Of a DNA stretch of 64,000 nucleotides, positions 24,265-36,412 are shown piece by piece. The notes under the pieces are model-generated. The model searched no databases, had not been told where the DNA came from, and saw only the letters and a program-made list of their open reading frames with translations. A program made the position numbers and the translations under genes. Where the stretch lies: the NCBI GenBank assembly GCA_907164885.2, contig OU015494.1, forward strand, positions 558,501-622,500. Reading direction: 5' to 3'. Each line of letters opens with the position of its first letter. Position 1 is the stretch's first letter. This DNA comes from Dolomedes plantarius. Its lineage: Eukaryota > Arthropoda > Arachnida > Araneae > Dolomedidae.

Positions 24265-27250
24265 GTTTTTGTTATGTCTGACTAGCACTCTTAGAAATCC
24301 GTACATACATCAATTCCTTGATATTCTCTTCTCTCATTCTCTCTATGGCTATTTGCAAGGCTATAAGTTCCGCCTTATAAGAACTCCCTCCATCTATCCT
24401 TTCTTTAATTATAACCTTTTCTCCAGCTTCTTTAAGGATAACCACCCCGGCCCCTGTTTTATCTTCCTTCTTTGAGCCATCGGTATAAATTTTTACTTTC
24501 GTTCTGGGATTACTGTCTATTGTCCAATCTAGGCTTATGAGGTTTCCTAATTAATGATTCTAACTTCTCTAGTTTCACAATTTTCTTTAGTATATATTTC
24601 CCGTCTATTTCCATTTCCTCTTTCCTCATCATATATTTTATATAATGTACTATTGACTTTTGCCTTATGTTTAAGGGTACAGCACCCAGCCAGTACATTT
24701 AGCGCATCTGTGGCCACAGTTCCATAGCCTTAGTAATATTTAATAGAAAAATGGTCTTTGAATCTGTTTCAGTTTGCATTAATGTTACATTATCCCTTTA
24801 CGATATTTCAGACGCAGAGAGCAGTATTTTTCTATCACTGTACTGTATATTCTTTTATAATATTAGCTGAAATCCCCAGGTTTTTTACTTATTCTAGCTA
24901 GTTATGTGTAAATTTAATGGCCTTTTCTTTGCCATATCCAATGCTGATAAAACTCAACTTATTATCTATTTTAACCCCTAGATATTTTATTACCTCCAAT
25001 ACTTTATCTTTTCTTCTCCAGTTTTATTGTTGGTTTTCTTGAAATTCTACCTTTGCCCATTACAATTGTGTATCCACATTTATCTATGCTAAAACTGAGT
25101 TCATTTTTTCAGCCCACTCATAACAAACCTTCAACGGTTCTTTAACCAGTTATTCAAATTTATATACTACTCTACTTCTTACCATTATAACCAAATTATC
25201 AGCAAAAGTCTGAATGTAAAAATAATCTCTATACTTTTCTACATTTAATATGTCATTCGCTATAATAAGCCAAAGAATGGGCCCCAGAGATGAACCTGGG
25301 GAACCCCATATTATACTCATATTCTCCATTTTCCAACTTTATTTTCCTGTTACTTATATAGCTTACTATTATTTTATACAAATATGCTTTCAACCTCAAA
25401 TGCCTTCAGTTCCCTTATGATACTGCTTTTTTTAATACTATTAAAGGCATTGCGTATATCTAGTGATATTAGGCAGGTTGCTCACCTCTATCCTTATTTT
25501 CCTTTATTTTCTTCATAATATTTCCCAATGATTGTAATGTACTTTTTCCTCTCCTAAATCCGAACTGACATTCTGACAATATTTCCTCTCTTCTAAATGT
25601 ATAACAAGTCTGTTCGTTAATATTTTATCTAATAATTACCCATGACAGGCAATAAACATATTGGCCTATACGATCCGGGGTGCGCCGCATCTCTTCCCTC
25701 TTTAGCAAAATATGTCACTCTTGCCATTTTCCAAATTCTAGGAAAATACGCCTCTCGCAGACACCTATTAAATAGATTACATATCATCTTCTTATCTATC
25801 TCGTATATCTCTATTATAATTCCCAACGTTAGCCCTTCAAACCCGGGGCCTTATCTTTGGGCGTACTTTCAATCGTTAAGTCAATTTCTTCTGTTGTTAT
25901 CTCATCATCCTCGTCTACGATAACTTCTTCATTTTGCTCATTTTCCATTTCCCTTTCTTTCCAAAATGAAATTTTGTCAGTGCCTCCTCAATCTCTCCTT
26001 CTGTTTCTCTCATTACACCATTTCATCAATAATCGCTTCAAGAACATTTGTGTTTTGTCCTTCATTATATTTTTATCTTTCCATAAGTGTCTTTTACTGT
26101 TAAACCTTCCAAAAACTCCTTACTTCTTTCTCATCTATTATCATCTTTCTATACTTGCTTCTTCTTTCTTGTACTTCATCATCCATCTGTCTCTCTCATC
26201 ATTATCTGTTATTTTTTGGTACTTTCTCCTAAGTGCCCTTACCTGCTCCTCTTTATAGTCAACTGTTCACATCCACCAGTGTGCTCTGTATCTTTGATCT
26301 TTCTTAATTTTCCTACTATGCTTCTTACAAGGCCTATCACTTCTTCATTTAATTTCCCTATATACTCATCTATACTTAACTCTTCTAATGTTTTCTTTAT
26401 ATTTTCAATCTTTTCCCTTAGATCTATTTTAAAGTCTATCCAGTTTAACTCTGGATATCCCATCTAGCAAAACTATTATATCTTGTACTACCTTTAGTTC
26501 CCCCTATATCAAAATTACAGCATTGTGATCAGTATTTAAATATTCATCTGACACTCTCCAATTCAAGATCTTTTCATCCTTCATTCCGAATGAATTGTAA
26601 GATCAATCACACCCCCTGCCCTGTCACACTATTAAAAGTTGGTAAACTGTGAGGATCATTATGGATTGTTCCATTGTACTGTAGAACCATATTCATATTT
26701 CCATTACCCTATGATCTGTAGGCCTCTGCCCCCAGACAGTGGACTTTGCATTCAGATCACCCATAAGTATTATATTTTCGCTCTTATATTTTCGAGTAAT
26801 CTAATTAACTGACCCCATTGTGGGTCAGCGCGATCCATAGTTCCATCAGCTGGAGGCAAATGCATTGTAATAAAAATATATTCTTCGTCACCTTTTCACA
26901 TCTGACTGTTATCAAGTAGTCAGTAGTAAGTAGATTATATACTTAATACATCTCTTTACCACCATTGCCGGTCTTGGTTCAATTTCATGTTGAATAACTT
27001 TGATAGCAACTAGGAAAGCCCATAACCTCATGCCTTTCCCCTTTCTTTACATACGGTTCATTTACTGATATTATATCATAGTCCATATTACTTGTAAACT
27101 CTCTAACAGCGTTAATTGAATTTCTAAAATTTAAATGACATTTAAACAAAATACAATGAGCACTAGCTATAATCAGTTCTACTGGAAATTCTTCCCACTT
27201 CCGCGCTATAACACTTGCACGACCTATCTGTGGGACTGTGTTTCGTATCT
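24265..27250 (-). pseudogene. LINE ORF2 remnant (endonuclease, RT, RNase H)
   Basis: Recognisable minus-strand blocks: endonuclease IILMGDLNAKSTVWG (about 26775-26730) and the distal YLNTDHNAVIL; RT start SYRPICLLPVMG (about 25670-25640); motif B GSSLGPILWLI (about 25290-25260). Motif C reads FADN (about 25205) where active LINEs have (F/Y)ADD. A linker VPLNIRQKSIVHYIKYMMRKEE (24680-24620) is followed by RNase H with YTDGSK and SYKAELIALQIA (24500-24320). The RNase H part is open for about 80 codons; the rest has many stops. The FADN change may be a decay mutation. Confidence 0.78.
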
Positions 27251-27345
27251 ACTTTTACAATATTTTTAGTATTTAAGTATTTGCAATTAACGCACTCTAA
27301 TTCCATCGTACATTCTCCCTCATTCTCTTTCCTGCCACACCCTCT

Positions 27346-28290
27346 TCATATTTTTTCATTTCTACAATATTTCGCAATATGACCAATACGGAAGCATTTA
27401 TAGCAAATTTTTGGCCTGATATATTCCCTCAAACCATACCTTCTCCATCCAATCTTTATTTTCTTTTCTTTCATTAATTTTTTGAAAGCTTGACCATTTA
27501 ACTCTATTACAATGTTCTGTCCTTCACTCACTTTAAATTTGGTAATTATTTGTACTTCACCTTCTAATAGCTCTTCATTCTGCTCAATCATTGTCTCCCT
27601 TAACTCATCTGTCCCAATGTCCTCCATAACTCCATATATACTACTTGTGGCCTTCTTTTTCTAGGCTTGTCTATTTATAATTCTGCGCTAACTTATCAGT
27701 AGATTTAATTTCTTCCAAAATCTTGTCTAATTCTTCTCATTCTTAGTGCCTATCAGCAGCCCACCTTTCCTATTTTCCTAAATGTATCGATTCCAACCTG
27801 ATCTTTGCAGGATTAATTTCCCTTTGTATATCCATTCTAGTAATCTCAGAATCATGCTCCTCTTTGGGTACTACCGTAATAACATGCACACCTCCCCCTG
27901 CTTCGTTCTTGATCTAGATCTACTTCTTGTTCTTTCTTTTGCAGTAATTTCTGCATATGTCCCTCCAATTTCATGTTGCCTTTTTTCGTATGCTCTAAGC
28001 GATCCCCTGAGTTATTGTGTGTGCCCCCGTTGTTTTATAAATATGTCAAAAATAGTACTGGCATCTTCTAATATTTATCTCTTTCTATTTTGGTTGCTTT
28101 CGATGTCAAATTTTTTTGCACTCTCTCATAGCATTCCTTCGCTACTTGTTCATTGTGCCTATACGCTTTGTCATATTCCTTTTTATCAGCTTCAACATTT
28201 AATTCTTGTATCACTACATCACCCTCCTTTTCTACCTTATTGGCAGTGGGACCTAGTGACTCTTCTGCTTTCATCAGCCTTAGACATTTT
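27346..28290 (-). pseudogene. LINE ORF1 remnant (zinc-knuckle gag-like)
   Basis: Starts near an ATG at about 28288 (MSKADESRR), with an early stop and a frame change. A hydrophilic helical stretch follows (28274-28068: VEADKKEYDKAYRHNEQ). A CCHC knuckle, CYKCFRIGHIAKYC, sits at the end of the open frame 27627-27346, preceded by an esterase/RRM-like region (KFKVSEGQNIVIELNGQAF). This is the RNA-binding protein expected before ORF2. The related ORF1 of the element at 34282-36152 has the same order of blocks. Broken by several frame changes. Confidence 0.72.
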
Positions 28291-28916
28291 ACTTAACTAA
28301 ATGCAAATTGTTACAAATGTATACAAAGATAAAATAATATTCTTATATGCACTGTGCAGATATCACATCAGATATTATTACATAAACAAAAACTCAAAGC
28401 AAAATAATAATAATAATAAAGCCTACCTTGGCTGTTAATACATTCACTAATAAACATAAATACACAATATATCCATCCTTCAACTCAAAGGAAAAAACAA
28501 TACTTCATAAATCTAGCTGTTGTACAACGCACCCAGTAATCACCACTTTTTTTCAGTTTATGGCTCATTCCAAATCACGTCCTTTGCTTGACCTCCACAC
28601 ACATCTGCTCTCGTACGGAAACAATCCAACTTGCCTGCCGATAAGGGCTGGCCTCCCTGCCGCAGCCGTTCGCCAAGCTCCGCAGCCCACTAGGCCTACT
28701 CCGCTCAATATTTCAATATTCAAACTTTTCGAAGAAGTACTTGAATTTTTCTCAATAAAACATATACCGTAATAATTCTGTCACCCTAACCAATGTAAAT
28801 ATCCACAAAAATTGTTAATTGAATCACTTTTTCCCAAACAAACACTTAGAAACGAGAGCCAGTGATATCCGACCTACTCGTCCGACCTACATAATTTAGT
28901 ATAAAAATTTAATGCA
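28291..28916. other. Region upstream of the LINE, possibly its 5' untranslated part
   Basis: No coding match. A GC-richer patch (28600-28710) may belong to the LINE 5' untranslated region, but the 5' boundary cannot be set. Confidence 0.35.
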
Positions 28917-28932
28917 ATTCTTTCATTTCTCT

Positions 28933-29543
28933 AAAAATTTTACTTATGGGTCCGAAATTTTGTATGTGACTCAAAAGTATTGAAGGCAAAAGTAATGAAG
29001 CAAGGGCAAAGGCCCTTTTGATTAGTACCACTAAGTTTTACCGTACAGTGTCAACGGATGCAAAATGCATTTTGGCAGGGTGAATGCCGCTGGATATCAA
29101 GACTAAAATACATAGTATGGTGTAAGGGATTTATGACGAAGATATAGAAATTGAACTTAATGGCGAAATAATTTACAAAGACAACGCTGAAGTTAGGAAA
29201 GAAGACTTGGAGAACCTCATGATCTTAGATTGGACGAAGGATCAGAACCCCAAGACCACTCAGTAAGGTAACTAAGTGCAACAGGGAACGGGTTACTAAC
29301 ACAAGTTGTATTGGTAATTAACTTTGGACAAATAATATAGACATTGAAATGGTTCAAGTTTAAAGTTTTGTAATGGCGCCTGTCAGGTATTGCTGTTATC
29401 ATTTCGAAAATATGATTCGTCGATTTGGTTTTATTGGCTGGATTTCGGCCTAGAAATGCTTGCGTGCTCATGTGGTGCGCTTGCCTTCCGGCTGAGTGGG
29501 TTGGCTGTCGGATGATGTACCGTTAAGCGAAAGCTGAGGTCGG
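28933..29543 (+). mobile_element. 5'-truncated LINE fragment with 16-bp target duplication
   Basis: A 611-bp segment flanked by a perfect 16-bp direct repeat, ATTCTTTCATTTCTCT, at 28917-28932 and 29544-29559. Inside, 28988-29264 reads in one plus frame with two stops as the post-RT linker of a LINE (FYRTVSTDAKCILAG, MPLDIKTKIHSMV, RKEDLENLMILDWTKDQNP). This aligns with the same region of the minus-strand LINE at 24680-24510. The rest (29265-29543) would be 3' sequence. The lack of a poly(A) tail fits R1/I-like elements that end without one. Confidence 0.7.
28988..29264 (+). pseudogene. LINE ORF2 linker fragment
   Basis: About 92 codons with in-frame TGA and TAA. Order and wording match the linker between RT and RNase H in the minus-strand LINE, but the YTDGS RNase H start is not reached. 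Only a fragment of one domain is present, so no function is possible. Confidence 0.7.
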
Positions 29544-29875
29544 ATTCTTTCATTTCTCTGAGTGTTAACAAACCACGATATCATTACTAACACAGTTTCT
29601 GAATATCAACACATACAGAAAAGGAGATTTGTATTTCTTTAAAAGTAATCATTACGTTAAAATAACACTCCACCCCTACTGCACATTCTCTTTCCTTTTT
29701 AAAAATATGTGGACTTACTAACTTCTGGGCAAGTGCACAACCAAGTCATACCATGCCCCTCGTTAATGAATCCCCCTCTATATATTGTGTACAAAGTTAT
29801 AAGATATTCTTTTTTATCTTAAACGTTCTCTCTCTGCGGTCTTTCGGGCCTCCGCAGTAACCATTCAATAATTCC

Positions 29876-31190
29876 ACAAAACAATAACCATTCAATAACT
29901 GTAATACACACGCATGATCGTGCGTAACACTCGTTGGAGTCGGAGGTATGAAACAGCGGTTGCAGAATATACAAAAAAATGGTTAATAGATGGGTTAATA
30001 TGGGGTATGATCCCCTCTTACAGATATACGTCTCGAAGATTGATTTCATACTTGAAATAAGGCAGTTTATCATTTCCTGTGGCAATTGGTCCCACTCGTT
30101 CAGCAACGCTGTTTTCATTCCCTGGATGGTTCTCGGAGGGGGGTTGCGAGTTGCAATTGCCCTCCCTAGAGCGTCCCAGACATGCTCTATAGGGTTAATG
30201 TCGGGTGATCTGGCTGGCCAATCCTCCGGCGAATATCCTCACTCTCTAAAAATTCGTCGACCAGAAGAGCTCTATGTGGCCTCGCGTTATCGTCCATTAA
30301 AATGAACTCAGGGCCAACTGCACCCCTGAAAAGGCGAACATAGGGCTCCAAGACCTCATCCCTATACCTCACACCAGTCACAGTACCTCTTTCAAAGACA
30401 TAGAGAGGTGTGTGGCCATCCAACATGATGCCTGCCCAGACCATTAAACCTCCTCCGCCATAATTGTGGATTTCGCGCACATTGGAGGGTAGGTATCGGG
30501 TCCCTAGTTCTCTCCATATGAACGTACGGCGAGATCGGTGTTTAGGCTGAACCGGGACTCATCAGTGAAGAGAACGGTCGCCCATTGATCCATACTCCAA
30601 TCTCTATGCTCTCTGCACCATGATAAACGGATTCTCCTGTTCGTAGAAGTGAGCGGGACGCAAACAGCAGGTCTTCTTGCAAACAACCCTCTCATCATGA
30701 AATCTTTTGGAAACAGTCACCCTTGATACGCGGGTTCCTGTGGCTGCATACAAGTCACGAGAGAGCTGAGAAGCTGTAGCACTCCTGTTACGCCTCGCTA
30801 TAATCGACAAATGGCGATCTTCTCTGGCCGCCGTGGCTATTGGACGACCTTGTCCAGGCTTTCTCTCGATGGATCCGGTATCCTGGAACTGTTTCCATAA
30901 GTTACACACGACGCTGGGCGTTAAATTGAACTCTCTACAAATTTGGACTTGAGATTGGCCTGCTTCTAGCCTCCCCACAATTCGCCACCTCATTCCATGA
31001 TCTAAACGTTGGTGGTTACTCATTTTTACTGTTACAATTTGAAATTAACCGATTGCTTCAAAATAACATCATCTATTAACCCATTTTTTGTTTATTCTGC
31101 AACCGCTGTTTCATACTTTCCGACTCCAACGAGTGCTACGCCCGATCATGCGTGTGTATTACAATTATTGAATGATTATTTGTTTGTATT
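29876..31190 (-). mobile_element. Tc1-like element Tc1-B with long inverted repeats
   Basis: The left (about 29876-29996) and right (about 31074-31190) ends are inverted copies over roughly 110 bases. Both contain AATACACACGCATGATCG, a CACTCGTTGGAGTCGG block, TATGAAACAGCGGTTGCAG and GGTTAATAGATG. The transposase lies between, on the minus strand. The outermost bases are degraded, so exact ends and the TA duplication are not certain. Confidence 0.82.
29990..31023 (-). pseudogene. Tc1-B transposase, a few frameshifts
   Basis: A nearly full-length Tc1 transposase of about 340 residues broken by a small number of frame changes. It starts at an ATG (31023) with HTH helices (MRWRIVGRLEAGQSQVQIC; GTRVSRVTVSKRF). 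Catalytic block 1 FTDESRFSLN is in 30698-30504, then GGGLMVWAGIMLDG. Block 2 MDDNARPHRALL is in 30480-30187, and block 3 SPDINPIEHVW is near 30215-30180 in a third frame, followed by the C-terminal NEWDQLPQEMINCLISSM. All three acidic residues (D, D, E with Tc1-like spacing) are still encoded. It is better preserved than Tc1-A but not translatable as it stands. Confidence 0.88.
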
Positions 31191-31194
31191 GTAT

Positions 31195-34100
31195 CAATGT
31201 ATGTACATATCAAATTTCATTAAAATCGGTACTGTAGTTCTAGAGATAATCGACCAAGTCTGCAGATTCTCTTAATTTCTTACACAAGTGTATGTCGCAG
31301 ACGGCAAGAAAGTAACACAACTCAAAAATGCAGTATTTGAGAAAATTCAACTTAATGAATACTCTAGAGCTTGAACTAGCATTCCAATGAAACTGATAGA
31401 TCTGCCCTCAGGAGGGCATATTTCGAGACAGAGATGTGTCGCTTTTCGTGCACGATGGGGCAGTTTTCAGTGACATAGCATCAAAATTGCCATTTTTTGA
31501 CTTGTGTAACTTTTCTTGCGGGGTGCGATATGTGTTGTGTGTGTGTCTGTTTGAGAGAGTGAAAGAGACTTATGTGAGTATATTTATTTATGTGTGCGAC
31601 ACCATTAATCCTCGTGAAATATTGAAAGAATTTTTCTCAAGAAAGACGATATTTTAACTTTATGCTTTAACTTTTTTATAGTAAACTTATATCTGCTACC
31701 GCCCCAAGGACAGTACAAATTGAATGTACTGGCTCTGCTGAAAATCAGGGTGTATTTAAATTTTCCGGTTTTCATGCGAAAATTTTGTTCGAATCATAAT
31801 ACATATTTAGGGCCCTTTCAAAGGTTCGAATAGGGCTGTTGGGAAATGACACCATTCTATTTTCGATTATAAATATGTGTTCGTAATACCATACATATTC
31901 GTAATTTCATAAAAAAGTCTGTTTTCTATGTCGAAATTTTGTAAGGAGAGGATGTTCACCCTATTAAAAAAGAAATTACAAAAGTTGTCGTTTGTTGCTG
32001 GTAATGATTATTTCAGTTGAAATTAGGCGTATAATAGAGTTAAAATAATATAACTTTAAACTTATTTTAAGCTATCCATAATTAGAGTTGTTCACCACAG
32101 GTTTTGTCTTTACTGGTATTTTATGTGATATAAATAACGTACTATGGAACAATTATCAGAGTTCAATCAAATTTAGAGAAATATTTATATTCGTAAATGA
32201 TATATTTTGATTGCATTCATTGACATTATTATTTCTTCTAATAGGAAGTCAAGAAATGGACTTTCAGATATCTTAATTAAGTTCTAAAATCTCCTTAATT
32301 TAAAGACTAGAAAAAGATGTTTATAATAAAAGATGTATACAATAAAATAAATTCTTAAAGTGTCATGTAAATACAACATATTACGCGAATTCTATTTTGT
32401 AGTCTTAATTTTAATATTTGTGTACAATGACAGTTTTAAAGAAATTGTTCATAATTATATAAGAACATGTGCAAGGGAAATTTTGAAATTTTCGCGTCTG
32501 GTTTTTATCATACATAAAAAGTTGTTCAACCTATCTTACTATTTGTTATATAAAACACTTACTATGATAAGTTATCTAAATTTTATGAACTCTTAAACAA
32601 TTATCTCTTAAACAGATGTCGCACTTATTCCGTTCCAATGGAATTTTTCATTACATAACAAGCTACATGAATATCATTGCAGCTTTTCACATATCTTATC
32701 AAAACAAACTTCAATAAATAAAGTTCTTTCGACATTTTTTTACGTAGAATGAAAAAAGGCCTTACTTTTGTAATTCTTCTTTTATAACTTTTGCCTGCAT
32801 CCTTAATAATTCTCAGCCATTCATTCAAACTATCCACTTACATAATACATAAAGGAAGAGTGCTTTTAAGGCGGATTTGGGCGATAAGAAAACTATTAAG
32901 AAAGGCTCATTTCTAATTAAAGAAATTTCTCCCGTTTCATTATCATACATTAGAAAAAATTTCCGATGATAGCTTGCCGCGCTTAAAAACATGCAATTAT
33001 GAGCTGTCGTCTTAACCTCGTATCTATCACGTCATGTTTGAGTGATGTGTATATATACGACATGTTGTTTAACACCTACGGGAAATAATGATTTGTAACT
33101 TGTCACACCGGCATGTCCTTCCGATTTTTTATTCCTCATTCGGATATTTATCAGTGTTCTAGAGACATCTATCTCATAAAAAATAAGAGGTTATTATTAC
33201 GAAACTGCGCTCTTTTGTATGATTCAAAGGCACATTTGTCGTCACGAGCAGACTTCAAGTGTTTGAGCTTTCACCAGGGTGATAAATTGGATGTAGAAAA
33301 TCTTTTTCGTAGTCTATCTGGAGAGCACATCCTTTACGTACTGTATATTGAATAAACGGGGAAAATTAGCAATATTGCAATTCTATTTTAATACACACGA
33401 GTTGAAGTTGAAACCTTTTTTTTTCAAATAATAGCTCTTTAAATATAGAATGCAGGTCAAACGAACATTTTTATTTGATTGTGGAGGCATTACCTTTTGT
33501 TATTCACTGCGAAGTCTTTATTCTGGGAGCGCCACTTAGGTGAAGCAGCATTGCTATGTACACACTTGTGCGCTTTCGCTTTCGAGGTGACGCACGAAGA
33601 GAGAAATGTGAGGCCTGCGCAGAGCGATGTGTCACCACCTGCAAATTCCAGGACGGCGCATGCGTTATCGCAAGCGTATCCAACCCGAGTGGATTTTCAT
33701 GCGTCATTCCATGCGCTTTTCTATTCTACAAGCATTTTTCAAGCCAGTGTTCAGAATGTCTCAGTCTTCGGAAGAAATTTTAATTTTATTGGTGATTACA
33801 GAAAATTTACCGGCATTTAGGGACGTCAGCCACTCCGCATACACAAATAAAATTATTAATACACTTAATACATTTAAAATAATTATTTAATAATAATATA
33901 CAGGGCATTAAATTATTAATGTCTATTGTTTTAAAATTAAAACTAATGTATTTTTAAACAAAGCAAATTGAAAAAAAATTTGAATACTTGTACTATATCA
34001 TTGAAATTTTCTTTTGAAATACAGGGAGAAAGATTTCAAAAATACGCATCAGCTAATATGTTATTATAAAATACTGAATAAAAATCCCCCATAGCTTATC

Positions 34101-34266
34101 ATAGGAATTAACGACCCACTTTGAAAAAAAATAAATGTTTTAGTATTATAAAAGTAGGTTACAACCTGAATTTGGGTTTTGCGTGACATAATTTTTCCCC
34201 CCATGTCATGCATTGTTTGCATCCAAATGCGTAAGATCTTGCACATATCATTTTCATTTGAAACTA
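31195..34266. other. Anonymous intergenic DNA
   Basis: About 3 kb without a recognised element. The segment 33520-33720 stands out as GC- and CpG-richer than its surroundings and could be an old exon, a promoter-like island or a MITE. No motif allows a choice. Confidence 0.4.
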
Positions 34267-34281
34267 AATATCATCGACACA

Positions 34282-36152
34282 GGGGTCCACCCCACGCTAA
34301 ATGTTAAAAAATTTATTGGCTATTATTTCGTCTATTAGTGAAATTACTAAGCCGGCATTGGGCATTTAGGTTTCTGCGTTTGTACTTGCTTTAGAGTATT
34401 CTAATTTGCTTCCGACACCTCCACGTGGTGGGCCCTGGGGGATTACCTTAGGGTAGTTCGCTAACGTCGGAGGAGCGTGGGTTAGAAGCGTTTTGAGTTA
34501 AAGTTCGCAGCTGGACAATGGGAGCGAAGTAGGTTGATATGGAGGATCTGAGAATCCTGACAGAAGACATGGTGAAACTTAAAGATAGGCAGATAACAGG
34601 ATTATCAGCACTGCTAAGTTAACTGTTGATATTAAGAGAAATATTAATAAGGACTTGATGGATTCCATTAATGATCAACAAAGTTGATTCACTATTATAA
34701 GGGACAACTAGATATATTAAAAAATCAGGGAGCTAAAAGCTTCGCTGAGGTGACGAAAATGAAGGATACTGGCAAGAGAAAGTTTATCAAGAAGGTGAAG
34801 GAGGAAGTTGTTTATGAAGATAAGATTATCCCGAATAGGGAGCAAGAGTCGGAAGTGACTAAGAATGCGGTAAAGGATAAGATAAAGCCTGAGAAATTGG
34901 GGATTGGAGTTGAAAGATGTAGAAATATTGGTAAAGGAGGCTTATTAATAGGACGGAAATGAAAGAAGATATTGATAAGATAATAGAGGAGTTTGGCAAA
35001 ATAGATGAACTTAAAACGACTTATAAGATACAAACTCCAAGTAAAAGAGACCCTAGAATAATTGTCTATGATGTGTATGAGGAGCTAACAAAGGACATGG
35101 TGAAAGAGATGATCTTGCAGCAGAGTGAGGAGTTCAAGAGCGTGGAGGTTATCACGTCTTTCAAGTCAAAGAGGGGCTGGAATTGGATATTACGAATCAA
35201 GGGAGAGACTTATCAGAAGATGAAACAGCTAAAAAAATAAAATTAGGTTGGATGTGTCACAGCTGGAAGCTGTACAATAAACCTACAATTTGTTTCAAAT
35301 GTTGGAGATTTGGTCATCTTGGGAGAGACTGTCACAATTTGAAAATTTGCAAGAAATGTGCAGAAAAAGAGCATGGCCAAGAGCCATGCAAAAGAGGGCA
35401 GGTATGCACTAATTGTGAAAATCATCAGAAAAGAACTGGAAAGAAAGTCGATGTGGCGCATTTACCAACGGATCGACAGTGTGGTAGACTTATATTGGAA
35501 GAATAACGATTGATGGAGAGGACCGACTTTGGGTCGAAAGAAAAAGATACGGCTTCAAGCGACACGGATGATGAAGAGTTCTATGGACTATTGGCAAAGT
35601 TCAGGACGGATCGGCAGCTAAGCCCCGGCTATTAAACATTAAAGGACTGATCTTCGAATTGATTGTCGGCTTTTTGCACAAGTGGTGCTTTTTATTAATT
35701 TTTTTATTTGAATTTTTCTGTTGTTATGATTGTAAACGGCTTTTGTGCTCGTGTGGAGCAAGTTTTATGTTATAGTTTTCAAACTGTGTTTGTTTGGTTG
35801 ACTGCACGGGTGGTGCACGTCTTGTATTTTATATTAAAAAATAAAGCTTGGTTGAGTGATATATTTGGCAGAATGGTGGCTGCGTGCTTAAAAAGGAAAA
35901 TTAGTTTTTTATTTTGGATGGCTCTAACTACTGGATGATCTGCTTGTAAGACAGCATGGATGTGATCGGTCTCATGTGGCGCTGATTGGAGTTTGGGGAG
36001 TGAAGTGCTCGGTGTCACGGACCGGGACTTGGGCCAGTGAATGGATCGGAGGAGCCTAGGTCGAGCGGGCTGCCGTCGTGGAGACTAGTATCAAGTGTTA
36101 GTTTTTTTGGCTGATACGCGTCTAGGGCGCGTGGGGGGCCGGGAAGGTTCTG
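34282..36152 (+). mobile_element. ORF1-only LINE derivative (HAL1-like) with 15-bp target duplication
   Basis: A 1,871-bp unit flanked by a perfect 15-bp direct repeat AATATCATCGACACA (34267-34281 and 36153-36167). It contains a 5' leader, a broken ORF1 with three Cys/His clusters, and about 510 bases of non-coding 3' sequence. There is no endonuclease or RT. Duplication length and content fit a non-LTR retrotransposon moved in trans by a partner LINE. No poly(A) tail; it ends in a G-rich GGGGGGCCGGGAAGGTTCTG. Confidence 0.8.
34539..35634 (+). pseudogene. ORF1 (gag-like, zinc knuckles) of the HAL1-like element
   Basis: The first ATG at 34539 (MEDLRILTEDMVKLKD) runs into an early stop. Frame changes then give a basic coiled segment (34684-34962), a middle domain (34959-35240, with RDPRIIVYDVYEEL, an RRM-like or esterase-like ORF1 region), then the zinc region (35183-35506). 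The zinc region has CFKCWRFGHLGRDC (CX2CX4HX4C), CKKCAEKEHGQEPC and CTNC. A last piece (DDEEFYGLLAKFRTDRQLS) ends at about 35634. The block order matches ORF1 of the minus-strand LINE at 28.3-27.3 kb, so the two may be related. Expected role: RNA binding in LINE RNPs. At least three frame breaks. Confidence 0.75.
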
Positions 36153-36412
36153 AATATCATCGACACATTTTAAATGTAAGCATTTTTTACTCGATCATGG
36201 TTTTCCTCGTCGTGTTCTTCATTTAACCCCATGTTAATAAAAATTAACGATTTTCATTAATAACAAAATATACTTCTTAACTTCTTACATGTGTAGTAAT
36301 TTTATTACACATGAAAATTCAAAAGTAATTCTTCATGGCCCACTTTGCTCAGAAAAGAAGTAAATGTCTCGCTTTAATTCTTTACTTTATATAAACGAGA
36401 TTACTATATATA

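Larger units (their letters stand above)
24248..28290 (-). mobile_element. LINE (non-LTR retrotransposon) with C-terminal RNase H, decayed
   Basis: Minus-strand LINE with the order ORF1 (28290-27346), AP-endonuclease (about 27250-26480), RT (about 26450-24720) and RNase H (24540-24265). This layout, including a zinc-knuckle ORF1 and RNase H after RT, is that of the I/R1-like group. Stops and indels break all parts. The 3' end abuts BEL-C at about 24245 and no poly(A) tail is visible. A plus-strand fragment of the same family lies at 28933-29543. Confidence 0.82.

Noticed and set aside
33556..33783. Small Cys-rich open frame that superficially resembles a secreted cysteine-rich peptide
   Set aside because: No signal peptide, no cleavage site, no recognised cysteine framework, and overlapping frames are equally open because the patch is GC-rich.
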